Positions 16,188-23,262 of a DNA stretch of 27,872 nt are shown piece by piece; positions within the stretch are counted from its first letter, which is position 1, and every line of letters begins with the position of its first letter. This stretch comes from CAZTJA01 sp964613745. Its GTDB lineage: Bacteria > Desulfobacterota > Desulfomonilia > Desulfomonilales > Desulfomonilaceae. Location of the stretch: assembly GCA_964613745.1 (NCBI GenBank), contig CAZTJA010000033.1:1-27872 (forward strand), read 5' to 3'. A program made the translations under genes and the position numbers. A model generated the notes under the pieces. That model was not told the DNA's origin, searched no databases, and saw only the letters and a list, made by a program, of their open reading frames with translations.

Positions 16188-17387
16188 GTGAGGTCTGGAA
16201 CCATCAAGAAATACTATACTTTGTTGTTGGCTTCGATATTCTTGCTTTTCTCTCAAGGTGGAGTTGTTTTCGCGGAGAGTACCGATCGTGTTTCCACCTT
16301 GAAAGAACTTGTTTCCATGTTTGACTCTTCGTCTTGCAAGGAATGCCATAAGGAGATTTACGAGCAGTGGGAGAGATCTCATCATGCAAGGCCGCTGATG
16401 GGAATGGACGACTGGATTTTCATGACCTCGTATTTAAAGAAGGGCCCACTTGCCATAAAAGAAGGTCAGAGAGCTACTAAGGCAAATTTCCCATGTTTCA
16501 AATGTCACTTCCCTCAGATAAGCATGGCTACGGACGAAACTGCTGCTGAAATAGCCGATGCAGTTCTCAAGAACGACAAAGAAACCATTCGGAAGTTGCA
16601 GATAACTTGCCTGGTTTGTCACAATTCGAAGGCAGTTGTTCACGGCAAACCTGAAAAAGGAATTGTATACGGAACTAAAGATTTGCCGGATCATCCCGGT
16701 CATCCGGTAAAGAAGAGTCCTTTGCTGAAGGATCCTTTGTTGTGTGGCCAGTGCCACGGGCTCGGACCGAATCTCGAATTCGAGACTCCTGTTCAATGTG
16801 CTACGCTGTACGGAAGCTATCTTCATGGATATTTACCATCAGGTGGAACACGTACATGCCAGGAATGCCACATGAAAAACGGTGATCACTACATGCCGCC
16901 GGATTTTAATCGCAGAGATGAATTATCGGCGAGACTGCGTGATTCACTTCCGATGGAAGTAGAAGCTCTTGCATATACGTACCAGCCTGTTGAGCAGCAG
17001 TTTCAGCCCATGGTCGTTGTAAAGACGAAAATAGTAAGCAAGGCTGGACATCGGATTCCCGACGGCTGACCATCAAAGACGCAAGTGGTCCTGGATGTGA
17101 TCGCTAAGACGAGCAATGGAAAAGAATTCTTCCGCCAATCGAAAAAATATGCGCCTCAGGCGACGGACGGCAGATCGACACAGACGGTTTTGGGGCCGGA
17201 CAAAAAACTTGGGTTTATCAGGGATACAAGTATACAACCATTTGCGCCCAAAGAAGAGTTGATGGAGGTGCCTCTTCCACCGGGAGCTAGAGACGCAGTT
17301 ATCGAAGTCAATCTCTCATATCAACCAAGGCCCGGCAACGTTTACCCGATACACGCTTTTATCCGAAAAGTGGCTTTGGATCGTTAA
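16188..17387 (+). CDS. Pentaheme c-type cytochrome with in-frame UGA, probable selenoprotein
   Basis: Reading through the UGA at 17067-17069 gives about 399 residues. The proposed GTG start at 16188 fits the signal peptide (KKYYTLLLASIFLLFSQ, ending VVFA) but has no good ribosome binding site, so the start is uncertain. Five CxxCH heme motifs are at about residues 50-54 (CKECH), 103-107 (CFKCH), 141-145 (CLVCH), 186-190 (CGQCH) and 224-228 (CQECH). After the heme domain comes a beta-rich region with GHRIPDG, then UGA as codon 294, then PSKTQVVLDVIAK in the same frame for 106 further codons to TAA. The downstream part reads as an ordinary protein that continues the preceding strand pattern. 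A short hairpin starts at the UGA. Selenocysteine is the best reading; a nonsense mutation is the alternative. The role is periplasmic or outer-surface electron transfer with a catalytic Sec. Confidence 0.75.
17067..17090 (+). promoter_or_regulatory. Candidate bacterial SECIS hairpin at the UGA codon
   Basis: The UGA (17067-17069) is the foot of a stem: GACCA (17068-17072) pairs with TGGTC (17086-17090). With U17073 bulged, C17074 pairs with G17085, leaving a ten-base loop containing G residues. A bulged U and a small apical loop are features of bacterial SECIS elements. However, the loop is closer to the UGA than in the best-studied cases, so this is only moderate support. Confidence 0.4.
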
Positions 17388-17496
17388 TTTCTGAAAGTTG
17401 GTTTACCGAATGTCGGAAACTGCTTTCAGAGTACTCCTCAGCTTTTATACGTTATATTAACGTCAAAACGCCTCTACGATTTTGAAGGGAATGATC

Positions 17497-17664
17497 ATGC
17501 GAAAAGTTTTTGTTGTACTTGTTTTGGCCGTTTTATCGATCAGCTTCAGTTCATGTGCCTTCCGGGGCGGCAATTCATCGGGCGGCTGCTGCGCAACCGG
17601 CTGCTCACCCTCCGTTCAATCTTCGGGACCGGTGTTAGGCATTCCGGGCCTGCCCTCGAATTAA
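17497..17664 (+). CDS. Tiny Cys-rich lipoprotein
   Basis: This encodes 55 residues from the ATG at 17497, chosen because GAAGGGA (17484-17490) lies six bases upstream; the ATG at 17491 touches that site. A short hydrophobic signal (VFVVLVLAVLSISFSSC) ends at a Cys that could be lipid-modified, giving a mature peptide of about 36 residues. It contains CCATGC in a Gly/Ser-rich setting (GGNSSGG before it) and a Pro/Gly tail, VLGIPGLPSN. I recognise no family. Three closely spaced Cys in an exposed mini-lipoprotein suggest metalloid or metal binding. It sits between the Sec-cytochrome and the arsenite exporter. The start of the next gene follows 52 bases after its stop. Confidence 0.55.
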   Translation: MRKVFVVLVLAVLSISFSSCAFRGGNSSGGCCATGCSPSVQSSGPVLGIPGLPSN

Positions 17665-17716
17665 AGAAAAAAATTACGCAACATACTGTTGAGGGCTCTC
17701 ATCAGGAGACGTTACG

Positions 17717-18766
17717 ATGGCAACAGGAAAGAAGCTGTCGGTAATAGATAGATATCTGACTCTCATCATTTTTTCAGCCATGGCCATCGGTATAGCTATT
17801 GGATATTTCGCTCCTTCGGTAACCAAATTCATAGCGGAGTTGCAGGTAGGCACAACGTCAGTACCGATAGCAATAGGACTGATCTTGATGATGTATCCGC
17901 CTCTCGCGAAAGTTAAATATGAAGAAATGTGGGGTGTGTTCCGGGACTGGAAAGTATTAATACTCACTTCCGTACAGAACTGGGTGGTCGGTCCAATACT
18001 GATGTTTGTTCTTGCGATCGTTTTCTTGCCGGACCGACCGGAATACATGATTGGTTTGATATTGATCGGTCTGGCTCGTTGCATTGCAATGGTAATCGTT
18101 TGGAATGAACTTGCCGAAGGGGACACCGAGTACTGCGCAGGATTGGTGGCATTCAACAGTATTTTTCAGGTTCTTTTCTTCAGTGTGTATGCATGGTTTT
18201 TCATTACTGTACTTCCGCCTTTCTTCGGACTCACCGGAAGCGTAGTGGAAGTCACCATGAAGCAAATAGCGCAAAGCGTTTTCATCTATTTGGGAATCCC
18301 CTTCATTGCCGGCCTTGCAACTCGCTTTGTTATGATCGGCGTCAGAGGAAAAGAATGGTATGAAGACTCGTTCATTCCCAGTATCAGCCCAATAACCTTA
18401 ATAGCTTTGTTGTTCACGATTGTCGTGATGTTCAGTCTTAAGGGCAAATTGATAATCAGCATTCCATTCGATGTGGTGAGAATAGCGATCCCGCTTACAA
18501 TTTATTTTGTAGTGATGTTTTTGGTGAGTTTTTGGATGGGATTCAAAGTTAGCGGAGATTACGGGAAAACCGTAACTTTGTCGTTTACGGCTGCAAGCAA
18601 CAATTTCGAACTAGCCATTGCAGTAGCGATTGCAGTTTTCGGTATCAATTCGGGTGAGGCATTTGCTACGGTAATAGGGCCTCTGATTGAAGTTCCAGTG
18701 CTTATAGGCTTGGTGAATGTAGCGCTGAAGTTTCGCGACAAATTTGGTCGCGTATCGATTGCATAA
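17717..18766 (+). CDS. acr3: ACR3-family arsenite efflux permease
   Basis: This 349-residue membrane protein has about ten helices and strong ACR3 signatures. These are GLILMMYPPLAKVKYEEM (54-71), GLARCIAMVIVWNELAEGD with the conserved transport Cys at 122, LTFSFTAASNNFELAIA-like sequence near the end (TLSFTAASNNFELAIAVAIA), and GPLIEVPVLIGLVNVAL carrying the conserved Glu. ACR3 exports As(III) from the cytoplasm using the proton gradient. The length is typical for bacterial members. AGGAG lies about nine bases before the ATG. No arsC or arsR is in the window, so either those lie elsewhere or the protein serves export of arsenite formed by respiration, or of a related species. This is the clearest arsenic marker in the region. 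Confidence 0.92.
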   Translation: MATGKKLSVIDRYLTLIIFSAMAIGIAIGYFAPSVTKFIAELQVGTTSVPIAIGLILMMYPPLAKVKYEEMWGVFRDWKVLILTSVQNWVVGPILMFVLAIVFLPDRPEYMIGLILIGLARCIAMVIVWNELAEGDTEYCAGLVAFNSIFQVLFFSVYAWFFITVLPPFFGLTGSVVEVTMKQIAQSVFIYLGIPFIAGLATRFVMIGVRGKEWYEDSFIPSISPITLIALLFTIVVMFSLKGKLIISIPFDVVRIAIPLTIYFVVMFLVSFWMGFKVSGDYGKTVTLSFTAASNNFELAIAVAIAVFGINSGEAFATVIGPLIEVPVLIGLVNVALKFRDKFGRVSIA

Positions 18767-18880
18767 TTGAATGCTCGATCTAAGACGTGAATTATCTGTT
18801 GTTTCCAACGTGCTTTGGATTCGGATTTGTCTGACTTCCGCCATCGACCGGCACAATTGATGTTTTTTCACTCAACGATT

Positions 18881-18902
18881 TGTCAAGACAAAATACTTGA
18901 CA
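18881..18902. promoter_or_regulatory. Inverted repeat overlapping the -35 box of the cobalamin operon
   Basis: TGTCAAG-N8-CTTGACA is a perfect 7-base-arm inverted repeat whose right arm contains the -35 TTGACA. It could be a regulator site, or, as RNA, a hairpin downstream of the ACR3 gene. No binder is known. Confidence 0.3.
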
Positions 18903-18925
18903 GAATTACCGGCACAATTCATACT
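18897..18925 (+). promoter_or_regulatory. Sigma-70-type promoter of the cobalamin lower-ligand operon
   Basis: TTGACA (18897-18902), a 17-base spacer and CATACT (18920-18925) form a plausible promoter with an expected start near 18932, just upstream of the riboswitch. The direct repeat ACCGGCACAATT occurs at 18847-18858 and again inside the spacer at 18908-18919. Confidence 0.5.
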
Positions 18926-18942
18926 CCGCGAAGTGCAACTTG

Positions 18943-19197
18943 ATGGTGCCCTCAACAGGCACAATAGGGAAACCGGTGAAATCCCGGTACGGACCCGCCG
19001 CTGTAATCGGGGACGAATCCCGCAACCGGACCTTGGCTTTGCGCTTTAGTATCCGGTAAGCCACTGCATAGAGCTCAGAATTCGGCATCTCATTTCATGG
19101 TCTTCTTGACCATGACCAAAGAGATTACGCACGAATAACTGTAATCGTGTGGGAAGGCGCGGGAGGAGGTTGATCCGAGAGTCAGAAGACCTGCCAT
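18943..19197 (+). ncRNA. Cobalamin riboswitch
   Basis: The conserved blocks appear in order: GGTGCC (18945-18950), AATAGGGAA, CCGGTGAAATCCCGG, GGACCCGCCGCTGTAA, GCCACTG, GGGAAGG, CCGAGAGTCAG and the B12-box end AGACCTGCC (19187-19195). A variable side arm contains a perfect hairpin, CATGGTC-N5-GACCATG. This aptamer binds a cobalamin. It sits between a promoter and a strong terminator in front of the anaerobic lower-ligand operon, so high cobalamin should stop transcription before bzaF. Confidence 0.95.
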
Positions 19198-19222
19198 CGG
19201 GAACCACGTTTGTGGAGAAGGC

Positions 19223-19259
19223 AAATCCTCAAGCGATAATCGCTTGGGGATTTTTTTTT
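19223..19259 (+). terminator. Riboswitch-controlled intrinsic terminator (attenuator)
   Basis: AAATCCTCAAGCG and CGCTTGGGGATTT pair over 13 bp with a single G-U, around an ATAAT loop, and the 3' arm runs into nine or more T. It lies 26 bases after the riboswitch and about 37 before the bzaF start. The sequence CAAGCGATAA from its 5' arm and loop recurs directly after the T-run (19263-19272). Confidence 0.85.
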
Positions 19260-19296
19260 GCTCCAAGCGATAAAAAAACATCAAAAGGAGCCGGCG

Positions 19297-20610
19297 ATGA
19301 AAGGATCCCAAGTAGAGCAGGCGGTTGCGGGCATCAACACGCCTGAAATGCATCAAATTGCAGAATCGGAAGGCCTTCCCATCAACTTAATACGAGAGCG
19401 TTTCGCTCAAGGACATATTGTGGCCCCGCTCAACAACATGAAAAAATGTCGTGTGGTGGGAATAGGTATGGGATTATCCACCAAGATTAATGCATCCATC
19501 GGCACATCTACGGATATCGTGGACATTGACGCTGAGGTCAGAAAGGCTATAGCCGCCCAGGAAGCCGGAGCTGATACGCTCATGGAGCTTTCCGTCGGAG
19601 GGGATTTAGACCGAATCAGGAGGGAGGTCATTGCGGCCGTTGACCTTCCCGTCGGCAATGTGCCTCTTTATCAGGCCTTCTGTGAGGCAAGCCGCAAGTA
19701 TGGGGATCCGAACAAGTTGGATGAGGAAATGCTTTTCGAACTCATTGAACGCCAATGTGAAGACGGCATGGCATTCATGGCTATTCACTGTGGAATAAAT
19801 TTATATACCATCGAGCGACTTGAGAAACAGGGATACCGATACGGTGGATTGGTCAGCAAGGGCGGTACGTCAATGGTTAGCTGGATGAAGGTAAATAAGA
19901 AAGAGAACCCCCTGTACGAGAAGTTTGATCGTGTAGTTGGCATACTAAAAAAATATGATGTTGTTTTGTCTCTTGGAAACGGCTTGAGAGCAGGTTCCAT
20001 AGGAGATTCGTTTGATCGTGCGATGATCCAGGAACTCTTGATTAACTGCGAGCTGGCGGAGCTGGGCAGAGCAATGGGCTGTCAGATGATGGTGGAAGGG
20101 CCGGGACATGTTCCCATGGATGAAATCGAGGCCAACATCATTCTTGAAAAGAGGATGAGCAATTATGCTCCATATTATATGCTTGGTCCCTTGCCTACCG
20201 ACTGCGGTGCGGCTTATGACCATGTCGTTGCGGCCATAGGTGCTGCGCAATCGGCGAGATACGGCGCAGATCTCATCTGTTATATCACGCCTTCCGAACA
20301 TCTGGCTCTTCCTACTGAAAAAGACGTCATCGAAGGAGTGAAAGTTGCCAAGCTGGCGGCCCATATTGGAGACCTCGGCAAGCTCCCCGAAAAAACACGG
20401 CAACGTGATCTGGCAATGAGTAAAGCGAGGCGCGATTCGGACTGGAAAGGTCAATTCTCTCACGCTCTGTTTCCACAAGATGCCAAGAGAATACGTGACG
20501 ACCAGTCTCCATCGGATTCCAGTGTGTGCACAATGTGCGGTGAGTTCTGTGCCAACAAAGCTTCCGCGCTTCTTTTTGCAGAGACTCTTCAGAGAAGTCA
20601 TAAGGCGTAA
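19297..20610 (+). CDS. bzaF: 5-hydroxybenzimidazole synthase (ThiC paralogue, BzaF)
   Basis: This encodes 437 residues from the ATG at 19297, preceded by AAAGGAG six bases upstream; the longer reading from 19258 begins inside the terminator T-run. It is a radical-SAM enzyme of the ThiC family, with GLSTKINASIGTS near the start, MVEGPGHVPMDEI in the middle and a C-terminal cluster motif CTMCGEFC. The spacing is C-x2-C-x3-C, one residue shorter than the C-x2-C-x4-C usually quoted for ThiC. Known BzaF/BzaA-B proteins convert the purine intermediate AIR to 5-hydroxybenzimidazole without oxygen. Sequence alone hardly separates BzaF from ThiC. The call rests on context: a cobalamin rather than TPP riboswitch, and cobT, bzaC, bzaD, bzaE and cobS following in line. 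It would act in the cytoplasm as the first step of the pathway. Confidence 0.85.
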   Translation: MKGSQVEQAVAGINTPEMHQIAESEGLPINLIRERFAQGHIVAPLNNMKKCRVVGIGMGLSTKINASIGTSTDIVDIDAEVRKAIAAQEAGADTLMELSVGGDLDRIRREVIAAVDLPVGNVPLYQAFCEASRKYGDPNKLDEEMLFELIERQCEDGMAFMAIHCGINLYTIERLEKQGYRYGGLVSKGGTSMVSWMKVNKKENPLYEKFDRVVGILKKYDVVLSLGNGLRAGSIGDSFDRAMIQELLINCELAELGRAMGCQMMVEGPGHVPMDEIEANIILEKRMSNYAPYYMLGPLPTDCGAAYDHVVAAIGAAQSARYGADLICYITPSEHLALPTEKDVIEGVKVAKLAAHIGDLGKLPEKTRQRDLAMSKARRDSDWKGQFSHALFPQDAKRIRDDQSPSDSSVCTMCGEFCANKASALLFAETLQRSHKA

Positions 20611-20627
20611 TCAACAAGAGGACTGCA

Positions 20628-21713
20628 ATGCTGGAAGAAACAATCAGCCGCATAGGCAAATTGGATAAAGCCGCCATGGAAGAGGCCAGAAAGCACCAGG
20701 ATTCTCTGGCTATTCCAAATGGAAGCTTGGGGCGGCTTCATGAGTTTTGTGTGCGTTTGGCGGGGATCACGGGTGAGGTTCGCCCGTACATCCGGTCTGC
20801 GAGCATCGTCGTGATGGCCGGTGATCATGGTGTTACTCGGCAGGGCGTTAGCCTTTTCCCGCAGGAAGTCACCCGAGAGATGGTTGCGAATTTCGTCAAA
20901 GGCGGCGCAGCCATAAACGTGCTTGCCAGACATGTAGGAGCACGTTTGACCGTCGTTGATATCGGTGTTGCGGGACCCTTACCTTCAATGAATTTTGACG
21001 AGAATGGTTCACTGCGCCTTGTTAATCGGCGGATTGCGGATGGGACATCGGATATTTCCCTCGGTCCCGCAATGTCGAGGGAGCAGGCGATCCAATCCCT
21101 AGAAGTGGGAATATCAACTTTCGAAGAGGAAAAAGCACGGGGCGTTCATGCCGTCGGCACCGGAGACATGGGGATCGGCAATACCACTCCTTCATCGGCT
21201 GTAGCGGCATGCCTGTTGAGAGAAGATCCTTTTCGTCTGGTTAACAGAGGCACGGGGATCAATGATGCTTCTTTGCAACATAAGATCACCATTGTTGAAC
21301 GTACATTAGAGGTGAACCGACCGAATCCGGGTGATCCTTTGGACGTGTTGTCAAAAGTTGGGGGGTTTGAAATTGGAGGAATCGCGGGAGTGATACTTGG
21401 CGCATGTGCCAACAAAACTCCCGTTGTAGTCGATGGTTTTATTTCGACGGCCGGAGCGCTTTTGGCTTCCAGATTCCACCCTGAAGTTCGCAATTACCTC
21501 TTTTCCGGACATCAGTCGGCGGTTGCGGGACACAACTTGATGCTTGATGATCTTGGCTTACGTCCGATGGTGGACTTGGAAATGCGGCTTGGGGAAGGTA
21601 CCGGGGCGGCACTGGGCTTGTCACTGCTCACTGCTGCTTCAAGGGTTTCTCGGGAAATGCTCACCTTTGAAGAAGCCTTAGTATCGAGTCCAAAGGCGAC
21701 GGACAAGCAATGA
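20628..21713 (+). CDS. cobT: Nicotinate-nucleotide:dimethylbenzimidazole phosphoribosyltransferase
   Basis: This is 361 residues, the usual CobT length. The signatures are MAGDHGVTRQGVSLFP, GTGDMGIGNTTPSSAV, DGFISTAGALLA, SGHQSAVAGH and the catalytic-Glu block EMRLGEGTGAALGL. CobT attaches the benzimidazole base to ribose phosphate from nicotinate mononucleotide, making the alpha-ribazole phosphate of the cobalamin tail. GAGG precedes the ATG by a few bases. It lies 17 bases after bzaF, and its stop overlaps the start of bzaC (ATGA). Placing it second in a bza operon is the arrangement known from other anaerobes. Confidence 0.95.
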   Translation: MLEETISRIGKLDKAAMEEARKHQDSLAIPNGSLGRLHEFCVRLAGITGEVRPYIRSASIVVMAGDHGVTRQGVSLFPQEVTREMVANFVKGGAAINVLARHVGARLTVVDIGVAGPLPSMNFDENGSLRLVNRRIADGTSDISLGPAMSREQAIQSLEVGISTFEEEKARGVHAVGTGDMGIGNTTPSSAVAACLLREDPFRLVNRGTGINDASLQHKITIVERTLEVNRPNPGDPLDVLSKVGGFEIGGIAGVILGACANKTPVVVDGFISTAGALLASRFHPEVRNYLFSGHQSAVAGHNLMLDDLGLRPMVDLEMRLGEGTGAALGLSLLTAASRVSREMLTFEEALVSSPKATDKQ

Positions 21714-23257
21714 AGTTGCCCATCCATAAATCGGATCCCGCTCATCGAGACTTTCAGTATCTGGAGGATTTGTCGACCGCATACTGGTATTCCGAGCTTC
21801 TGTTTGCGGCCTTAGATCTGAATCTGTTCGAGTACATAGAGCGGGGATCTTGCACATTGGATGCTCTTGCAGATGCGTCTTGTTGTAATGCTTATGAACT
21901 TAATCGCCTTCTCAGGGCATTGAAACGTCTGGATCTTGTGCAGGATTACGAAGGCAGGCTATCCAACAGTCAAGTGGTAAGATTGTATTTGCTGCCCGAC
22001 AGCAGATACAATCTTAAGCATTTTCTCCTCTATCGTCGATACATGCAAGCCGGCTGGAAGAATCTAGTCGGAAAGCTTTGCCCGTCCAGAGAATCGAAGA
22101 AATCACCGGTAAATGATGATTATGATGAGCGAACCTATAGCTACGTTTTGGCAATGGATCAGCTTGCCAAAGTAAAAGCACGAGAGATCATGGATGTTCT
22201 GGCCCTTGAATCATGGAATCCTCCCATACTTGATGTTGGAGGGGGGGCTGGATCGTTGACCCGGGCGTTGCTTGGAACAAAGAGTGATGGAACGGCAACT
22301 TTGTTCGAATTGCCGGAAGTGATTGCTGCAGCTAAAAAGCTGTATCCGGAAGAGCGATACTGGGATGGCTTCTCAATCCTGGAAGGCGATTTTCGAACAG
22401 CAGATTTGCCCAAGAACAGTAATTTTGGACTCATCATCTTGAGCAATTTTCTCCATGCTTACGGAAATCGAGAAGCCGGCGATCTTCTGAATAAAGCTGC
22501 CGGTTTACTCGATCCGGAGGGATTTATACTTGTTCATGATTATTTTCCGGACAGATTGGGGAGGTCTCCACATAAAGGGTCTCTATACGATCTGAATATG
22601 ATGCTCAACACTTACGATGGGGAGTGTCATGATATGTCCACTGTTACGGACGGACTTAAGATTCTGGGGATGAAATATATCCGAGTAAAGGACTTGAATA
22701 CCGATTCGTCCGTTATCATCGCTTCCAGGAAGCAGTCTAATCGTCCGAAGTGTTCGGAAATGGATGAATGGATTTACATTGCCCGAGATATGGGATTTCA
22801 GAGTTCCGTAATCTTATCCACAGATCAAGTGATGACTGCTTCATGGGTTCGAGAGAAGTGCCGATGCGGGTGTGCAAGGTTTGCCGGCAACTTGCAATGT
22901 CCACCTCATGGTTTGAAAAGCAGGGAAACAAGAGAATTCTTGGACTCATATAAGATATGTCTTCTTCTTGAGGGATCGCCTCCAGGCAAAGACTTCCATA
23001 ACAGACTACTCGAAATGGAGCGGAAAGCTTTTCTTGCCGGTTTTCATAAGGCATTCGTGTTCGGAGCCGGCCCGTGTTCGGTTTGTCCAACGTGTTCTAC
23101 TGACGAAATGTGCCGTTTTCCCGAAAAAGCTCGGCCGTCCATGGAGGGGTCGGGAATTGATGTGTACGGGACGGCTCATGCAGCAGGGATCATTGTCCAA
23201 CCCGTTACCTCCCCAAATGACTATGTAAAATATTTTGGTTTGTTACTTCTGGAGTAA
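21710..23257 (+). CDS. bzaC: BzaC-type O-methyltransferase fused to a DUF2284-like Cys-rich domain
   Basis: This is a 515-residue two-part protein. Residues 1-340 are a SAM-dependent methyltransferase of the plant-type O-methyltransferase class. They comprise a winged-helix dimerisation domain (about 15-100), SAM motif ILDVGGGAG (173-181), FELPEV, LEGDF and LSNFLHAYGN. BzaC methylates 5-hydroxybenzimidazole to 5-methoxybenzimidazole. Residues 350-500 match the DUF2284 predicted metal-binding family: CRCGC (384-388), QCPPHG (C397), C456-x2-C459-x2-C462, C468, and RPSMEGSGIDV. BzaC proteins I know of end near 340 residues, so the added domain is unusual. It may bind an Fe-S cluster or metal and could serve the radical-SAM steps that follow. 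The reading frame is continuous across the junction. The start overlaps the cobT stop. Confidence 0.85.
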   Translation: MKLPIHKSDPAHRDFQYLEDLSTAYWYSELLFAALDLNLFEYIERGSCTLDALADASCCNAYELNRLLRALKRLDLVQDYEGRLSNSQVVRLYLLPDSRYNLKHFLLYRRYMQAGWKNLVGKLCPSRESKKSPVNDDYDERTYSYVLAMDQLAKVKAREIMDVLALESWNPPILDVGGGAGSLTRALLGTKSDGTATLFELPEVIAAAKKLYPEERYWDGFSILEGDFRTADLPKNSNFGLIILSNFLHAYGNREAGDLLNKAAGLLDPEGFILVHDYFPDRLGRSPHKGSLYDLNMMLNTYDGECHDMSTVTDGLKILGMKYIRVKDLNTDSSVIIASRKQSNRPKCSEMDEWIYIARDMGFQSSVILSTDQVMTASWVREKCRCGCARFAGNLQCPPHGLKSRETREFLDSYKICLLLEGSPPGKDFHNRLLEMERKAFLAGFHKAFVFGAGPCSVCPTCSTDEMCRFPEKARPSMEGSGIDVYGTAHAAGIIVQPVTSPNDYVKYFGLLLLE

Positions 23258-23262
23258 TCCTG

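Noticed and set aside
16125..17069. Cytochrome as a truncated protein ending at the UGA, with a separate gene starting at 17085
   Set aside because: The downstream ORF is in the same frame, has no ribosome binding site, and continues the same beta-rich region. Read-through as selenocysteine explains both pieces without a new gene.
19945..20601. 218-codon minus-strand ORF
   Set aside because: It is antisense to bzaF, with no signature and no plausible start signal.
19258..20610. ThiC as a thiamin biosynthesis gene
   Set aside because: The leader is a cobalamin, not a TPP, riboswitch, and the following genes are cobT, bzaC, bzaD, bzaE and cobS. The 19258 start also lies in the terminator T-run.
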